DNA of 64,000 bases from JAJPHI01 sp035541875 (GCA_035541875.1 DATKML010000051.1:1-64000), one strand, 5' to 3'; counted from the first letter of the stretch, positions 45,659-55,165 are shown. The notes: a model not told the origin generated them from the sequence alone. Made by a program: numbers and translations.

Positions 45659-47461
45659 TTATTCCCCGAGCCGCAACAGGGCCAGAAACGCTTCTTGCGG
45701 AATTTCCACCCGCCCCACCTGCTTCATCCGCTTCTTTCCCTCTTTCTGTTTCTCCAGAAGTTTGCGTTTACGCGTGATATCGCCGCCGTAACACTTGGCC
45801 GTGACGTTCTTGCGCAGCGCCTTGACCGTCTCACGCGCGATAATCTTGGTGCCGATTCCCGCCTGGATAGCGATTTCGAACATCTGGCGCGGAATCAATT
45901 CGCGCATCTTCTCGCAAAGCGCCCGGCCGCGCTCGTAGGCACGATCACGATGGACGATCATCGAAAGCGCATCGACAATCTCGCCGTTGATCCGAATATC
46001 GAGCTTGACCAGATTTTCGGCGCGGAAATCCAGGAACTCGTAATCGAGCGAGGCGTAGCCACGAGTGCTCGACTTCAGCCGGTCGTAGAAATCGAAGACG
46101 ATCTCAGCGAGGGGAATCTCGTAATGGAGGATCACATGCTGATGTCCAGCGAATTTCATATCGCGTTGCACACCGCGCCGATCCTTACAGAGCTGCATCA
46201 CCGCGCCGAGATATTCCTCCGGCACGTGAATCGATGCGAGGATGAACGGCTCCTCGATCGCATCAATTTCGTTCTCGGGCGGCAGTAGCGCGGGATTGTC
46301 GACCATCACGGGCGCCCCGGAAGTGGTCCGCACGCGATAAGCAACGGTCGGGGCGGTGACTACGAGATCGAGCCCGAACTCGCGCTCCAACCGCTCCTGC
46401 GCAATCTCCATGTGCAGCAGGCCGAGAAAGCCAGCGCGGAAACCGAACCCGAGAGCCTGCGAGGTTTCGGGTTCGCAGAGCAGGCTCGCGTCGTTAAGCC
46501 GCAGCTTTTCGATCGCGTCGCGCAACGCGCCGTACTGATTAGCCTCGGTCGGGTAGAGACCCGCGAAGACCATCGGCTTGAGTTCCTTGAACCCTGCTAA
46601 CGGCTCCTTCGCCGGATTCTCGAGGTCGGTCACCGTATCGCCAACGCGCATATCGGCGACGGCCTTGATTCCTGCCACGATAAATCCGACTTCACCGGGT
46701 CCGAGCGCATCGACAGGCCGCTCGTGCGGACAGAAATGGCCCATCCGCAGGATCTCGCCGGTCTTCTGCGTACCCATCAGCCGGATTTTCGCGCCACGGT
46801 GCAACTCGCCATCGAAGACGCGCACCAGACCAATAACCCCTTCGTAGGCGTCGTACCAGCTGTCGAAAATCAACGCACGCGGGGGCTTCCCGGCATTATT
46901 CGGTGGCGGTCCGATCCGGGTGACGACGGCTTCGAGCACCTCATCGATTCCGATGCCCTCTTTGGCGCTCGCCAGAATCGCGTCGCTCGCGTCGAGACCG
47001 ATCACCTGCTCGATCTGCTCGCGAGTCCGGGGGACGTCGGCGCCGGGCAGGTCGATTTTGTTGATCACCGGGACGATTTCGAGCCCGTGATCGAGCGCCA
47101 TGTAAACGTTGGCGAGTGTCTGCGCTTCGACACCCTGGCTCGCATCGACTACGAGCAGCGCCCCTTCGCAGGCGGCGAGACTCCGCGAAACTTCATATGC
47201 GAAGTCAACGTGCCCGGGCGTATCGATCAGGTTGAGGACGTAGTTCTTCCCGTCCTTGGCGGTGTAGTTGAGCCGTACCGACCGCGCCTTGATCGTAATC
47301 CCGCGTTCGCGCTCAAGATCCATCGAATCAAGAAATTGCTCCTTGAGTTCGCGTCGGCTAAGCGCGCCGGTCCGTTCGAGCAGACGATCGGCCAGCGTCG
47401 ATTTGCCGTGATCGATGTGAGCGATAATCGAGAAATTGCGAATTTGATCAGGAGCCGTCAT
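45659..47461 (-). CDS. lepA: Elongation factor 4 (LepA)
   Basis: 600 residues, full length. G1 AHIDHGKST, G3 DTPGHVDF and G4 NKIDLPGA are intact, and the C-terminal CTD typical of LepA ends in RKRKLLEKQKEGKKRMKQVG. It is a ribosomal GTPase acting in translation elongation or biogenesis. It lies upstream of lepB on the same strand. Confidence 0.97.
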   Translation of the reverse strand: MTAPDQIRNFSIIAHIDHGKSTLADRLLERTGALSRRELKEQFLDSMDLERERGITIKARSVRLNYTAKDGKNYVLNLIDTPGHVDFAYEVSRSLAACEGALLVVDASQGVEAQTLANVYMALDHGLEIVPVINKIDLPGADVPRTREQIEQVIGLDASDAILASAKEGIGIDEVLEAVVTRIGPPPNNAGKPPRALIFDSWYDAYEGVIGLVRVFDGELHRGAKIRLMGTQKTGEILRMGHFCPHERPVDALGPGEVGFIVAGIKAVADMRVGDTVTDLENPAKEPLAGFKELKPMVFAGLYPTEANQYGALRDAIEKLRLNDASLLCEPETSQALGFGFRAGFLGLLHMEIAQERLEREFGLDLVVTAPTVAYRVRTTSGAPVMVDNPALLPPENEIDAIEEPFILASIHVPEEYLGAVMQLCKDRRGVQRDMKFAGHQHVILHYEIPLAEIVFDFYDRLKSSTRGYASLDYEFLDFRAENLVKLDIRINGEIVDALSMIVHRDRAYERGRALCEKMRELIPRQMFEIAIQAGIGTKIIARETVKALRKNVTAKCYGGDITRKRKLLEKQKEGKKRMKQVGRVEIPQEAFLALLRLGE

Positions 47462-47505
47462 TGAGTCGTCGGTTCAGTTGCCGCCCCGGAATAATAACAC
47501 GTTCC

Positions 47506-48444
47506 TCAGGCTTGGCGCGCCGCCCGCTCCTTGAAGTAGTTGTATGTCCGCTTGAGCCCATCAGCGAGGCTAACCTGTGGTTGCCAATCCAATTCGCGCC
47601 TGGCTCGTGCCGGCGAGATAACGGATCGACGCTGCTCACCCGGTCGCCCTGGACCGTGGTTTGCGGTCAGACTCGATCCTGCGCTGGCCGCCAGTACTCG
47701 ATAGAGTTCGTTCACGTCGGTTTCAACGCCGGTTCCGACATTGAACGCCCCCGATACCGGCCGGCTGATCGCTGCCAGATTTGCGCGCACAACGTCGCTG
47801 ACAAAAACGTAGTCCCGCGTCTGGCCGCCGTCGCCGTTAATCGTGCACTGTTGATTCGCGAGGATTTTGCCGCAGAAGATCGCTACGACGCCCGCCTCGC
47901 CATGCGGATCCTGTCGCGGGCCATAGACGTTCGCATAGCGCATCGCGACGTAATCGATCCCGTACTGGACTTTGTAGAAAAAGAGGTAGGCCTCGGTCGC
48001 AAACTTGGCGATACCATAAGGTGAGACCGGTCGGCATGGATGGTTCTCGTCGCAGGGAAAGACATCCTGCTCGCCGTAAATTGCCCCACCAGTTGAGGAA
48101 AAGACGACACGCTTGAGGCCGCGCTCACGCGCCGCTTCCATCAGATTCAGGAAGCCGACGAGATTCACCTGTGCATCGAAAGCCGGATCGGCTACCGAAC
48201 GCCGCACGTCCATCTGCGCCGCCAGATGAACAATCGTCTCCGGCCGCTCGCGTTCGATCGCATCCTTGACCTTGGCGGCATCGCGCAGGTCTACCTCGTA
48301 GAACGTTGCCTTCGGATTAATCTGCTCGCGCTTGCCGGCTGAGAGGTTGTCGAGAATCGACACCTGATTGCCCCCCGCCTCAACCAACGCGTCGACCGTG
48401 TTCGATCCGATAAAGCCCGCCCCGCCCGTCACCATTATTCGCAT
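47506..48444 (-). CDS. NAD-dependent epimerase (UDP-glucose 4-epimerase-like)
   Basis: 312 residues: VTGGAGFIGSNTVDALVEAG, SSTGGAIYGEQD, YGIAK (Tyr-Lys) and YVFVSDVVRAN. GGAGG ten bases before ATG 48444 favours that start over a TTG three codons earlier. It sits beside UDP-glucose dehydrogenase and a GT2, which together suggest envelope polysaccharide synthesis. The exact sugar is not certain. Confidence 0.88.
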   Translation of the reverse strand: MRIMVTGGAGFIGSNTVDALVEAGGNQVSILDNLSAGKREQINPKATFYEVDLRDAAKVKDAIERERPETIVHLAAQMDVRRSVADPAFDAQVNLVGFLNLMEAARERGLKRVVFSSTGGAIYGEQDVFPCDENHPCRPVSPYGIAKFATEAYLFFYKVQYGIDYVAMRYANVYGPRQDPHGEAGVVAIFCGKILANQQCTINGDGGQTRDYVFVSDVVRANLAAISRPVSGAFNVGTGVETDVNELYRVLAASAGSSLTANHGPGRPGEQRRSVISPARARRELDWQPQVSLADGLKRTYNYFKERAARQA

Positions 48445-48505
48445 AGAATCCAAACCTCCGCGCCCGAGTCCGACTCAGCGACGCCCTCCCCTTTGTGCAA
48501 CTTGC

Positions 48506-49816
48506 CTAAAGAACCGGACGACGCCCGATCGAGTAGTACTTAAATTCGAGCGCCTTCATCAGCGAAGGATCGTAGAGATTGCGGCCATCGAAAATAACCG
48601 GCTCTTTCAGCTCCGCCTTGATTCGCTGGAAATTCGGATGTCGGAATTGATTCCACTCCGTTAGGATCATCAGCGCATCCGCACCCTTCAAAGCTTCGTA
48701 GTTGGTGGCATGATAGGCGACCCGGTCGCCAAAAATCTTGCGCGCACCTTCGAGCGCCTCGGGATCGTGAACCTGAACCTTGGCACCGGCGGCAAGCAGT
48801 TCCTCGATCACGACGAGCGAGGGCGCCTCGCGCATATCGTCAGTACGGGGCTTGAAGGCCAAGCCCCACACCGCGAAGTTCTTGCCTTTCAAATTGCCGT
48901 TGAAGTGCTCCTTGGCGCGCTGCACCATGATGCGCTTCTGCTCGTTATTCACCTCGTCCGCGGCGCGGAGGATCGAGAAATCGAGTTTGCGATCAGCCGC
49001 GCTATGAATCAGCGCCTGGACATCCTTCGGGAAGCAGGAACCGCCGTAGCCGACGCCGGGGAAAAGAAACTGCGGGCCTATACGCTTGTCGGAACCCATC
49101 CCGCGGCGGACGTCATTTATCTCCGCTCCGACGGCTTCGCAAAGATTCGCCATCTGGTTAATGAACGAAATACGCAGCGCGAGCATCGCATTCGACGCGT
49201 ACTTGGTCAGTTCGGCGGACCGCGGATGCATCACGAGGATCGGATTATCGGTGCGCACGAAAGCTGCGTGAATTTCGCGCAAAATCGCCGTCGCCTGCTC
49301 GCTCGTGCTGCCGATCACGACGCGATCCGGGCGCATGAAATCTTCGACCGCAGATCCTTCCTTGAGAAATTCCGGCACCGAGCAAACATCGGTACGGCCG
49401 TTGCCATACTGGGCGACGATCTCGCGAACACTGTCGTTCGTGCCGACCGGGACCGTGCTCTTAACTGCAATTACGTGATACCCGACGGCGGCCTTGGCGA
49501 CCTGCTCGGCGACGCGAAAGACCTGGCTCAGGTCGGCCGCGCCATCGGGACCCATCGGCGTGCCGACGGCGAGGAAGGAGACCATCGCATTGCCGACCGC
49601 CGGTCCCAGTTCGGTCGTGAAGCTCAGCCGGCCCTCTTTGACGTTACGGCGTACCAACTCTTCGAGCCCGGGCTCATAGATTGGAACCCTGCCCGAGTTG
49701 AGCATCTCGATTCGTTCGCGATTGATATCGACGCAGACAACTTCGTTGCCGCTCTCTGCAAAACAGGTCCCGCTCACCAGACCGACGTAGCCGGTCCCCA
49801 CCACCGCGATATTCAT
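48506..49816 (-). CDS. UDP-glucose 6-dehydrogenase
   Basis: 436 residues. The N-terminal Rossmann loop IAVVGTGYVGLVSG and the catalytic Cys in PGVGYGGSCFPKD near residue 260 are clear. FAVWGLAFKPRTDDMREAPS begins the C-terminal NAD-like domain. It makes UDP-glucuronate for acidic polysaccharides. GAGG precedes the ATG. It is co-directional with the epimerase and GT2. Confidence 0.95.
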   Translation of the reverse strand: MNIAVVGTGYVGLVSGTCFAESGNEVVCVDINRERIEMLNSGRVPIYEPGLEELVRRNVKEGRLSFTTELGPAVGNAMVSFLAVGTPMGPDGAADLSQVFRVAEQVAKAAVGYHVIAVKSTVPVGTNDSVREIVAQYGNGRTDVCSVPEFLKEGSAVEDFMRPDRVVIGSTSEQATAILREIHAAFVRTDNPILVMHPRSAELTKYASNAMLALRISFINQMANLCEAVGAEINDVRRGMGSDKRIGPQFLFPGVGYGGSCFPKDVQALIHSAADRKLDFSILRAADEVNNEQKRIMVQRAKEHFNGNLKGKNFAVWGLAFKPRTDDMREAPSLVVIEELLAAGAKVQVHDPEALEGARKIFGDRVAYHATNYEALKGADALMILTEWNQFRHPNFQRIKAELKEPVIFDGRNLYDPSLMKALEFKYYSIGRRPVL

Positions 49817-49823
49817 GCAGCCT

Positions 49824-50765
49824 CTAGAACTCCTCTTTGATCACATATACCGGCTTGCCCTGCGATTCGTGATACGTTCGCGCCAGCATCTCGCCGACCA
49901 GTCCCAGACTGACCAGCTGCACGCCAACCACGACCAGCAGTACGGCAAGCCATAGTGCAGGGCGATTTCCGAGCTGATAGCCCAGCACGATCTTCTCGAA
50001 CACCAGTATAGCGGTCCAAACGGCCCCAAGTCCGCCCATTATTACGCCGATTAATCCGAACACCTGGATCGGTCGTGTCGCGTACCCGGAGAGGAATCGC
50101 ACGGTCATCAGGTCGAGGATCGTGCGAATAATGCGCCCGGGACCGTACTTCGAGGTCCCGGCGCGGCGCGGGCGGAAATTGACTTTGAGCTCGGCTATCC
50201 GCGCACCCTGCTCGGCGGCGATAGCGGGCACAAAGCGATGCATCTCGCCGTAAAGCATCAGGCTATGGGCTATCTCACGGCGATAAGCCTTGAGCGTGCA
50301 TCCGTAGTCGTTCAGTACAACGCCGGTCATCCGCGAGATTAATGAGTTGGCTACCTTCGAGGGCAGTCGTCGCGTTAGCGGCGAATCCTGCCATCGCGCT
50401 TCGCGCCATCCGCTGACCAGGTCGTACCCCTCTTCCAGCTTTTTGAGCAGCTTGGGGATATCGACCGGATCGTTTTCGCCGTCAGCATCGATCGCCACGA
50501 TCACGTCGCCGACCGCGCGATGGAGCCCGCAGGCGAGCGCCGCCGTCTGACCCGTATTGCGCGCGAGCCGCAGCACCCGAACATGTTCGGGATTCTCGGC
50601 CTTGATCTGGCGCAGCACGTCGACGCCGCCATCGACGCTACCGTCGTCGACGAAAACGATCTCGTATGAGCGACCGAGGCCGCTCAGCACCTGATCGAGT
50701 TCGCGATGGAGTGGCGCCAGGTTGTCCCGTTCGTTGTAGAGCGGAACTACTACTGAGACATCCAT
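49824..50765 (-). CDS. GT2 family glycosyltransferase with C-terminal membrane helices
   Basis: About 313 residues. VPLYNERDNLAPL, FVDDGSVDG and AIDADGENDP (DxD) form the GT-A core. The C-terminal third has two hydrophobic helices (VFGLIGVIMGGLGAVWTAI, ALWLAVLLVVVGVQLVSLG) as in GtrB/ArnC-like lipid-phosphate transferases. The start at 50765 is chosen because the frame upstream only shadows the kinase gene. It overlaps the kinase end by 16 bases. Confidence 0.9.
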   Translation of the reverse strand: MDVSVVVPLYNERDNLAPLHRELDQVLSGLGRSYEIVFVDDGSVDGGVDVLRQIKAENPEHVRVLRLARNTGQTAALACGLHRAVGDVIVAIDADGENDPVDIPKLLKKLEEGYDLVSGWREARWQDSPLTRRLPSKVANSLISRMTGVVLNDYGCTLKAYRREIAHSLMLYGEMHRFVPAIAAEQGARIAELKVNFRPRRAGTSKYGPGRIIRTILDLMTVRFLSGYATRPIQVFGLIGVIMGGLGAVWTAILVFEKIVLGYQLGNRPALWLAVLLVVVGVQLVSLGLVGEMLARTYHESQGKPVYVIKEEF

Positions 50766-51673
50766 CGTGCGTGATGTGAGTCCGTAAGTTCGATAAAGGC
50801 CCGGTATCGTTCCTCGATATCTTCCCAGGTCAGCGTCGCGAGCCGATCGACCGAGAACTGCTCGACCACAAACGAGGCCAGCACGCTGCCATAGACGATT
50901 CCGGTGCGCAGAATCGATTCGTTGATTCGTCCAGTCCGTGCCAACCAACCCATCAGGGCACCCGCGAAAGTATCACCCGCGCCAGTCGGATCGATCACCT
51001 CTTCCAGCGGCCACGCCGGAACCGCGAACATCGTGTCGTTGCCGAACTTGAGGACGCCGTACTCGCCGCGCTTCACCAGGACGGTATCGGGACCCATCTT
51101 GAGGATCGCGCGCCCGGCCTTCACGAGGTTGGATTCACCGCTGAGCAGCCGCGCTTCCTCATCGTTGAGCGTCAGGAGATCGAGCCGCGGCAAAAGCTTC
51201 ATCAAGCCTGCCCGCTCGTTCACGATCCAATGGTTCATCGTATCGGCCGCGACCATCTTGGGACTGCCGATTTGCGAGAGCACGTGGAGCTGAAGGTCCG
51301 GCGAGATATTGCTCAGAAAGACGTAATCGGCGCGCCGTTGATCGGGCAGCAGCTCCGGCTTGAAACCATCGAAGACGTTGAGCGCGAGACTAACCGTATC
51401 GCGCACGTTCATATCCTCATGATAGCGGCCATGCCAGCGGAAGGTCGGCCCGTCGATTTGGGCCATCCCGCGCAGGTCGATACTCCGCTCGCGGAAGAGA
51501 TCCCAATGGTCCTGCCGAAAATCGGTGCCTACTGCCGCGACCAGGCTGACCGGCGCAAAAAAGCGTGCGGCAATCGAAAAGAAGCTCGCCGATCCGCCCA
51601 AGGCATCACTCACGCCACCATGATTGGTGTCGATCGTGTCGTACCCGATAGTGCCCACCACCACGATACTCAT
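50750..51673 (-). CDS. PfkB-family carbohydrate kinase
   Basis: 307 residues. GGSASFFSIAARFF, substrate-side ADTMNHW and the catalytic DPTGAGDTFAGAL near residue 250 define the ribokinase/adenosine kinase family. It stands 32 bases after mtnP. Kinases of this family beside MTA phosphorylase may act on a ribose-type product or a nucleoside. That link is inferred from order alone. Confidence 0.88.
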   Translation of the reverse strand: MSIVVVGTIGYDTIDTNHGGVSDALGGSASFFSIAARFFAPVSLVAAVGTDFRQDHWDLFRERSIDLRGMAQIDGPTFRWHGRYHEDMNVRDTVSLALNVFDGFKPELLPDQRRADYVFLSNISPDLQLHVLSQIGSPKMVAADTMNHWIVNERAGLMKLLPRLDLLTLNDEEARLLSGESNLVKAGRAILKMGPDTVLVKRGEYGVLKFGNDTMFAVPAWPLEEVIDPTGAGDTFAGALMGWLARTGRINESILRTGIVYGSVLASFVVEQFSVDRLATLTWEDIEERYRAFIELTDSHHARWMSQ

Positions 51674-51705
51674 CTTAAGTCTCGCTCGTCTCCACCATAC
51701 TCAGA

Positions 51706-52557
51706 TTAGAGATATTTCCCGATTATCGGGCGCAGGTTCTCGACCACCGCGGGCGGAATCGCCTTGGGATCAGTAATGATACCGCCCTTGAGCGCCTCAC
51801 CGCATCCACAGGACCGGGTCTTGCCCGCCAGCGCCTTGGCCACATTCGCCACTGCGCTTTGTGCTTTTTCCACGTTCAGCCGCATCACGCGCAGGATCTC
51901 CCCGATATCGACCGGGCCGGCGCTCTGATGCCAACAATCATAGTCCGTGACCAGCGCCAGTGTCGCGTAACAAAGCTCGGCCTCGCGAGCCAGCCGCGCC
52001 TCCTGCATCGCGGTCATGCTAATCACATCGACGCCCCACGAACGATATAAATTCGACTCGGCACGGGTCGAGAACTGCGGTCCCTCGATACAGAAGTAAA
52101 CGCCGCCGTCGTGAACCGTGGCTCCGGCCGCGCGGCCCCCCGCTACCAGACTCTTTTGCAAGTCAGCGCAGACCGGATCCGCCAGTGAAACGTGCGCGAC
52201 GATTCCATCGCCAAAGAAGGTTGGGCGACGCTGATATGTATGGTCGATAAACTGATCCACCGCGACCAGATCGCCGGGTGCGATATGCTCCTTCATGCTG
52301 CCGGCGGTGCTGACCGAAATCAGCCGCTCGACGCCGAGCTGCTTCATCCCGTGGATATTGGCGCGATAGTTCAGCTCGCTCGGGAGTATCCGATGGCCTT
52401 TGCCGTGGCGCGCGAGAAAGACGACTTCGAGGTCGCCAATCGCACCGCGATAATAAGTGTCAGACGGCGGGCCGAATGGGGTCTTGAGATCGATCGGCTC
52501 GACCCGATCCAACCCCGGCATCTGATAGAAACCGCTCCCGCCTATAACTCCTAGCAT
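51706..52557 (-). CDS. mtnP: S-methyl-5'-thioadenosine phosphorylase
   Basis: 283 residues. GVIGGSGFYQM, HGKGHRILPSELNYRANI, and GVYFCIEGPQFSTRAES with MTAMQEARLAREAELCYATLALVTDYDCW are the MTAP/PNP class signatures. It splits methylthioadenosine to adenine and methylthioribose-1-phosphate. It lies directly before the PfkB kinase. Confidence 0.93.
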   Translation of the reverse strand: MLGVIGGSGFYQMPGLDRVEPIDLKTPFGPPSDTYYRGAIGDLEVVFLARHGKGHRILPSELNYRANIHGMKQLGVERLISVSTAGSMKEHIAPGDLVAVDQFIDHTYQRRPTFFGDGIVAHVSLADPVCADLQKSLVAGGRAAGATVHDGGVYFCIEGPQFSTRAESNLYRSWGVDVISMTAMQEARLAREAELCYATLALVTDYDCWHQSAGPVDIGEILRVMRLNVEKAQSAVANVAKALAGKTRSCGCGEALKGGIITDPKAIPPAVVENLRPIIGKYL

Positions 52558-52600
52558 CTTTTACTTTGGCCGCGCCTCGCAAACTCGGCCGCCCCCTGTG

Positions 52601-52617
52601 CCGTGCCTCAGGCACGG
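52601..52617. other. Short GC hairpin between rlmN and mtnP
   Basis: CCGTGCC-TCA-GGCACGG is a perfect 7-bp stem with a triloop. It has a T-rich stretch on the plus strand (ATTTTATTT) but no U-run on the minus strand, the direction of both flanking genes. It may stabilise or block one transcript end; no further role can be supported. Confidence 0.4.
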
Positions 52618-52688
52618 TCCATTTTATTTCCTAACGGCTTCCCCGAACGTGAGAGATCGGTCGGGCATCTTTCGCCCTACGGTGAGGG

Positions 52689-53753
52689 TCAGGGATTCTG
52701 CTCGGCGTTCAATTGGCCGCACGCCGCCGCAATATCCTGTCCCCGGCTCTCCCGAATCGTCGCGGTCAAGTTACCCTGTCGCAGGATCGCTTGAAAGGCC
52801 TCTACCCGCGCTCGCGGACTCGGCCTGAACGATGAGGCTGGAAACGGATTGAAGCAGATCAGGTTCACCTTCGCCCGAATTGGCGCGAGCAGCTTCACCA
52901 GCCGACGAGCATCTTCGGGCGAGTCGTTCACACCGTCGAGCATCACGTACTCGAACATGATCCGCAGTCGTCGCTGGATGGGCAGACGCCGACATGCATC
53001 GATAAGCTCGCGGAGTGGATAGCGTTGGTTGATAGGCGCGAGGCGATCGCGCAGCGCATCGGTGGTCGCATGCAAGGAGATCGCCAATTTGACCGAGAAG
53101 TCGGTGAGCAACCGCTCCATCATCGGAATCAGCCCAACGGTCGAGACGGTGATCCGCTGCGGCGAGATTCCCATCCCCCACTCCGAGGTCATCGTTTCGA
53201 GCGTCCGGCTCAAGCGCGGATAGTTCGCGAGCGGCTCGCCCATCCCCATAAACACATAGTTGGTGAGGGTCTCGCTAGGACCAAGTTGCCGACGCGCGGC
53301 GATTACCTGCCCGAGAATCTCCGAGGCGCGCAAATTCCGATGGAGCCCCATCTGGGCAGTCGCGCAGAACGCGCAATTCATCGCACATCCGGCCTGGCTG
53401 GAGATGCAAAGCGTCACGCGGTCATCCGCGGGGATAATCACGCTTTCGATTCGTTCGCCGTCGTCGAGGCTCAGCAGCAGCTTGCGCGTGCCGTCTCTCG
53501 AGCCCGCGATATGCGCAATCGCCACCGGCTCAATCTTAAAGTTCTGCTTTAAATATTCGCGGAATGCTGCTGGCAGTTCGAGCATCTGGTCGAACGATTC
53601 CGCATCGCGCCGCCAGAGCCGATGGGCAAGTTGCTTGGCGCGGAACGATGGCTCCCTCACCGAGGCAGCTAGTGCTTCCAGCTCAGAGAGGCGTAAATCG
53701 CGGATATTCTGGCCGGGCGACGGCTCGGCGTTGGAACTCTCGGCATTCAACAT
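52689..53753 (-). CDS. rlmN: Dual-specificity RNA methyltransferase RlmN (radical SAM)
   Basis: About 354 residues. The radical SAM motif CAMNCAFC sits in SSQAGCAMNCAFCATAQMG, and GMGEPLANY and the ITVSTVGLIP motif follow; a C-terminal Cys is expected. It adds a C2-methyl to A2503 in 23S rRNA and A37 in some tRNAs. The start is not well marked: ATG 53753 is used, while a GTG at 53789 adds 12 residues. Confidence 0.94.
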   Translation of the reverse strand: MLNAESSNAEPSPGQNIRDLRLSELEALAASVREPSFRAKQLAHRLWRRDAESFDQMLELPAAFREYLKQNFKIEPVAIAHIAGSRDGTRKLLLSLDDGERIESVIIPADDRVTLCISSQAGCAMNCAFCATAQMGLHRNLRASEILGQVIAARRQLGPSETLTNYVFMGMGEPLANYPRLSRTLETMTSEWGMGISPQRITVSTVGLIPMMERLLTDFSVKLAISLHATTDALRDRLAPINQRYPLRELIDACRRLPIQRRLRIMFEYVMLDGVNDSPEDARRLVKLLAPIRAKVNLICFNPFPASSFRPSPRARVEAFQAILRQGNLTATIRESRGQDIAAACGQLNAEQNP

Positions 53754-53825
53754 CGGCAGGTTCAATTGTAGATCAATGAAGAGCCGCACGCACTGCCAAC
53801 TACAGGTGAAGCGCGGTGGAACAGT

Positions 53826-54260
53826 TCAGTTCGATGGGAGTCGGGTGAACGGGTCTACGACGAGCAATCCCAGCGGCTTGAAGTGACGCACATTCCGACT
53901 CAAGAGCGTTAATCCCCTGCTCCTAGCCGTGCCCGCTATCGCCAGATCCGCGAAGCCCGGGTTCTGCCCCTTGGCGAGCGCCTCGTCGGAGAGACGCCCG
54001 GCGCATCGTGCTGCGGCGATATCGAAGGCCAAGACCCGATCGGCATACAGATGAAGGATGGTTTCCAACCAGGCATTGAGCCGCTCCACCTGTGATCGTG
54101 AGCCCGAACGGTTCGCCTTTGCGATACCGCTTTCGACTTCAGCCACAGTCACAGCCGAGATGAAGAGATTCGCGGAATTACGGTCCATCCAGTTCGCAAC
54201 AGCGCCCTCCGATCGACCCGGCGCGCTACTGGAAATAACGTCGGTGTCAACCAGATACAT
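53826..54260 (-). CDS. PIN-domain toxin (VapC-like)
   Basis: 144 residues. DTDVISS near the N-terminus, SAVTVAEVESG and a late FADLAIAGTARSRGLTLLSRN give the Asp/Glu metal site of PIN ribonucleases. It starts two bases after the antitoxin stop, typical of coupled VapBC-type modules. The partner is a Phd-like rather than a VapB-like protein. Confidence 0.88.
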   Translation of the reverse strand: MYLVDTDVISSSAPGRSEGAVANWMDRNSANLFISAVTVAEVESGIAKANRSGSRSQVERLNAWLETILHLYADRVLAFDIAAARCAGRLSDEALAKGQNPGFADLAIAGTARSRGLTLLSRNVRHFKPLGLLVVDPFTRLPSN

Positions 54261-54262
54261 AG

Positions 54263-54505
54263 CTAGAAACGCATCGACCGTAGACCTTTGCGACTGCGCT
54301 TAGGCAAATCTTCGGCTTCAAGCGGCGCAGAGGCCAGGAGTCGCCCGAAGGATGGGACCTCGGCGAGCTTCTTCCATTCCTCGTAACTGAGGAGAACTGC
54401 TTCACGGCGACCGTGGCGCGTGATCACGCAGGGCTCGCCGCGAAGCGCGTCGTCGACCGCGCTCGACAGTTTCGCCTTAGCCTCGCGCAACTGGATCGTC
54501 TTCAT
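54263..54505 (-). CDS. Phd/YefM-family antitoxin
   Basis: About 80 residues. MKTIQLREAKAKLSSAVDDALRGEPCVITRHGRREAVLLSYEEW is the PhdYeFM fold pattern. ATG at 54505 overlaps the operator palindrome; the longer frame adds 11 residues into it. It pairs with the PIN toxin downstream. Confidence 0.88.
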   Translation of the reverse strand: MKTIQLREAKAKLSSAVDDALRGEPCVITRHGRREAVLLSYEEWKKLAEVPSFGRLLASAPLEAEDLPKRSRKGLRSMRF

Positions 54506-54540
54506 GTGACCACTGTAGTCACAAGCGAGACTCGACACAA
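54505..54540 (-). promoter_or_regulatory. Promoter/operator of the Phd-PIN module
   Basis: A perfect inverted repeat TGTGAC-N7-GTCACA (54505-54523) covers the predicted -10 TACAGT (54517-54512). A -35-like TTGTGT (54540-54535) lies 17 bases upstream. The start would fall on or near the ATG, so the mRNA may be leaderless. Autoregulation by the antitoxin is the likely use. Confidence 0.55.
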
Positions 54541-54552
54541 TCTAGCCGAAAC

Positions 54553-55062
54553 CTACCGCATCTTGATCTTATCTTCCTGCGCCCAGCCCTCTTTCAGCGG
54601 CACCATGAAGTACGGCAGCAGGGCCATCTTCTTGAACTTCCACTCACCGTTGACCTTGGCGTAGTCATCGTTGAACCGTGCAGCGACCAGGAAGGCCTCG
54701 CCGCCGTAGATCGGCTTGGCTTCGAGATACGATACGCCGTGACCGTGATCCCCATGCAGATCGATCGTGTGGTTGTGGATGAACTGCTTCACGAAGCTGA
54801 TACGCGGTCGATTCGATTCGCGCGCCGGACCGTCGCCCACGATACCGCCGTAAAACTTCGCAATAGCTTCGCGCCCGTGCGCCTTGCCCAGATGAGAGAA
54901 GTCGAGGTCAGCATCCTCGGTGAACAATTCCGGGATATCCTTGAAACGGCCCTCGTTTACGTACTCGTGGTAGCGATAGCGCAGGTTGCGGATCTCTTCT
55001 TTGTCGGTCAGTTCCTGCACCTTGGCTTCCAGTTGCCTTAGCCGCGCTTCCAAATCTGCCAT
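54553..55062 (-). CDS. NTF2-like/SnoaL-fold protein
   Basis: 169 residues. A short coiled coil (LEARLRQLEAKVQELTD) is followed by a SnoaL-like domain: RNLRYRYHEYVNEGRF, ADLDFSHLG, and the C-terminal sheet. AGGAGG nine bases before ATG 55062 sets the start. Small SnoaL-like proteins in such settings are often dehydratase- or isomerase-like. No catalytic residues can be named. Confidence 0.8.
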   Translation of the reverse strand: MADLEARLRQLEAKVQELTDKEEIRNLRYRYHEYVNEGRFKDIPELFTEDADLDFSHLGKAHGREAIAKFYGGIVGDGPARESNRPRISFVKQFIHNHTIDLHGDHGHGVSYLEAKPIYGGEAFLVAARFNDDYAKVNGEWKFKKMALLPYFMVPLKEGWAQEDKIKMR

Positions 55063-55165
55063 CGACGGTCCCCTCCTCGGAAAAGCCTTTTTGACCTCTT
55101 TAACACGGCGACCCTTACCCTCAAAATGAGCGCGTTGCAAAGCGCACTTATGCTACAATTTCGGT

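Noticed and set aside
48710..49840. 376-codon plus-strand frame across the UDP-glucose dehydrogenase gene
   Set aside because: It is an opposite-strand shadow of a well-supported gene with GxGYVG and catalytic Cys motifs.
52601..52630. Intrinsic terminator for rlmN or mtnP
   Set aside because: The hairpin is good but the T-run lies on the plus strand only, opposite to both genes, so it was listed only as a hairpin.
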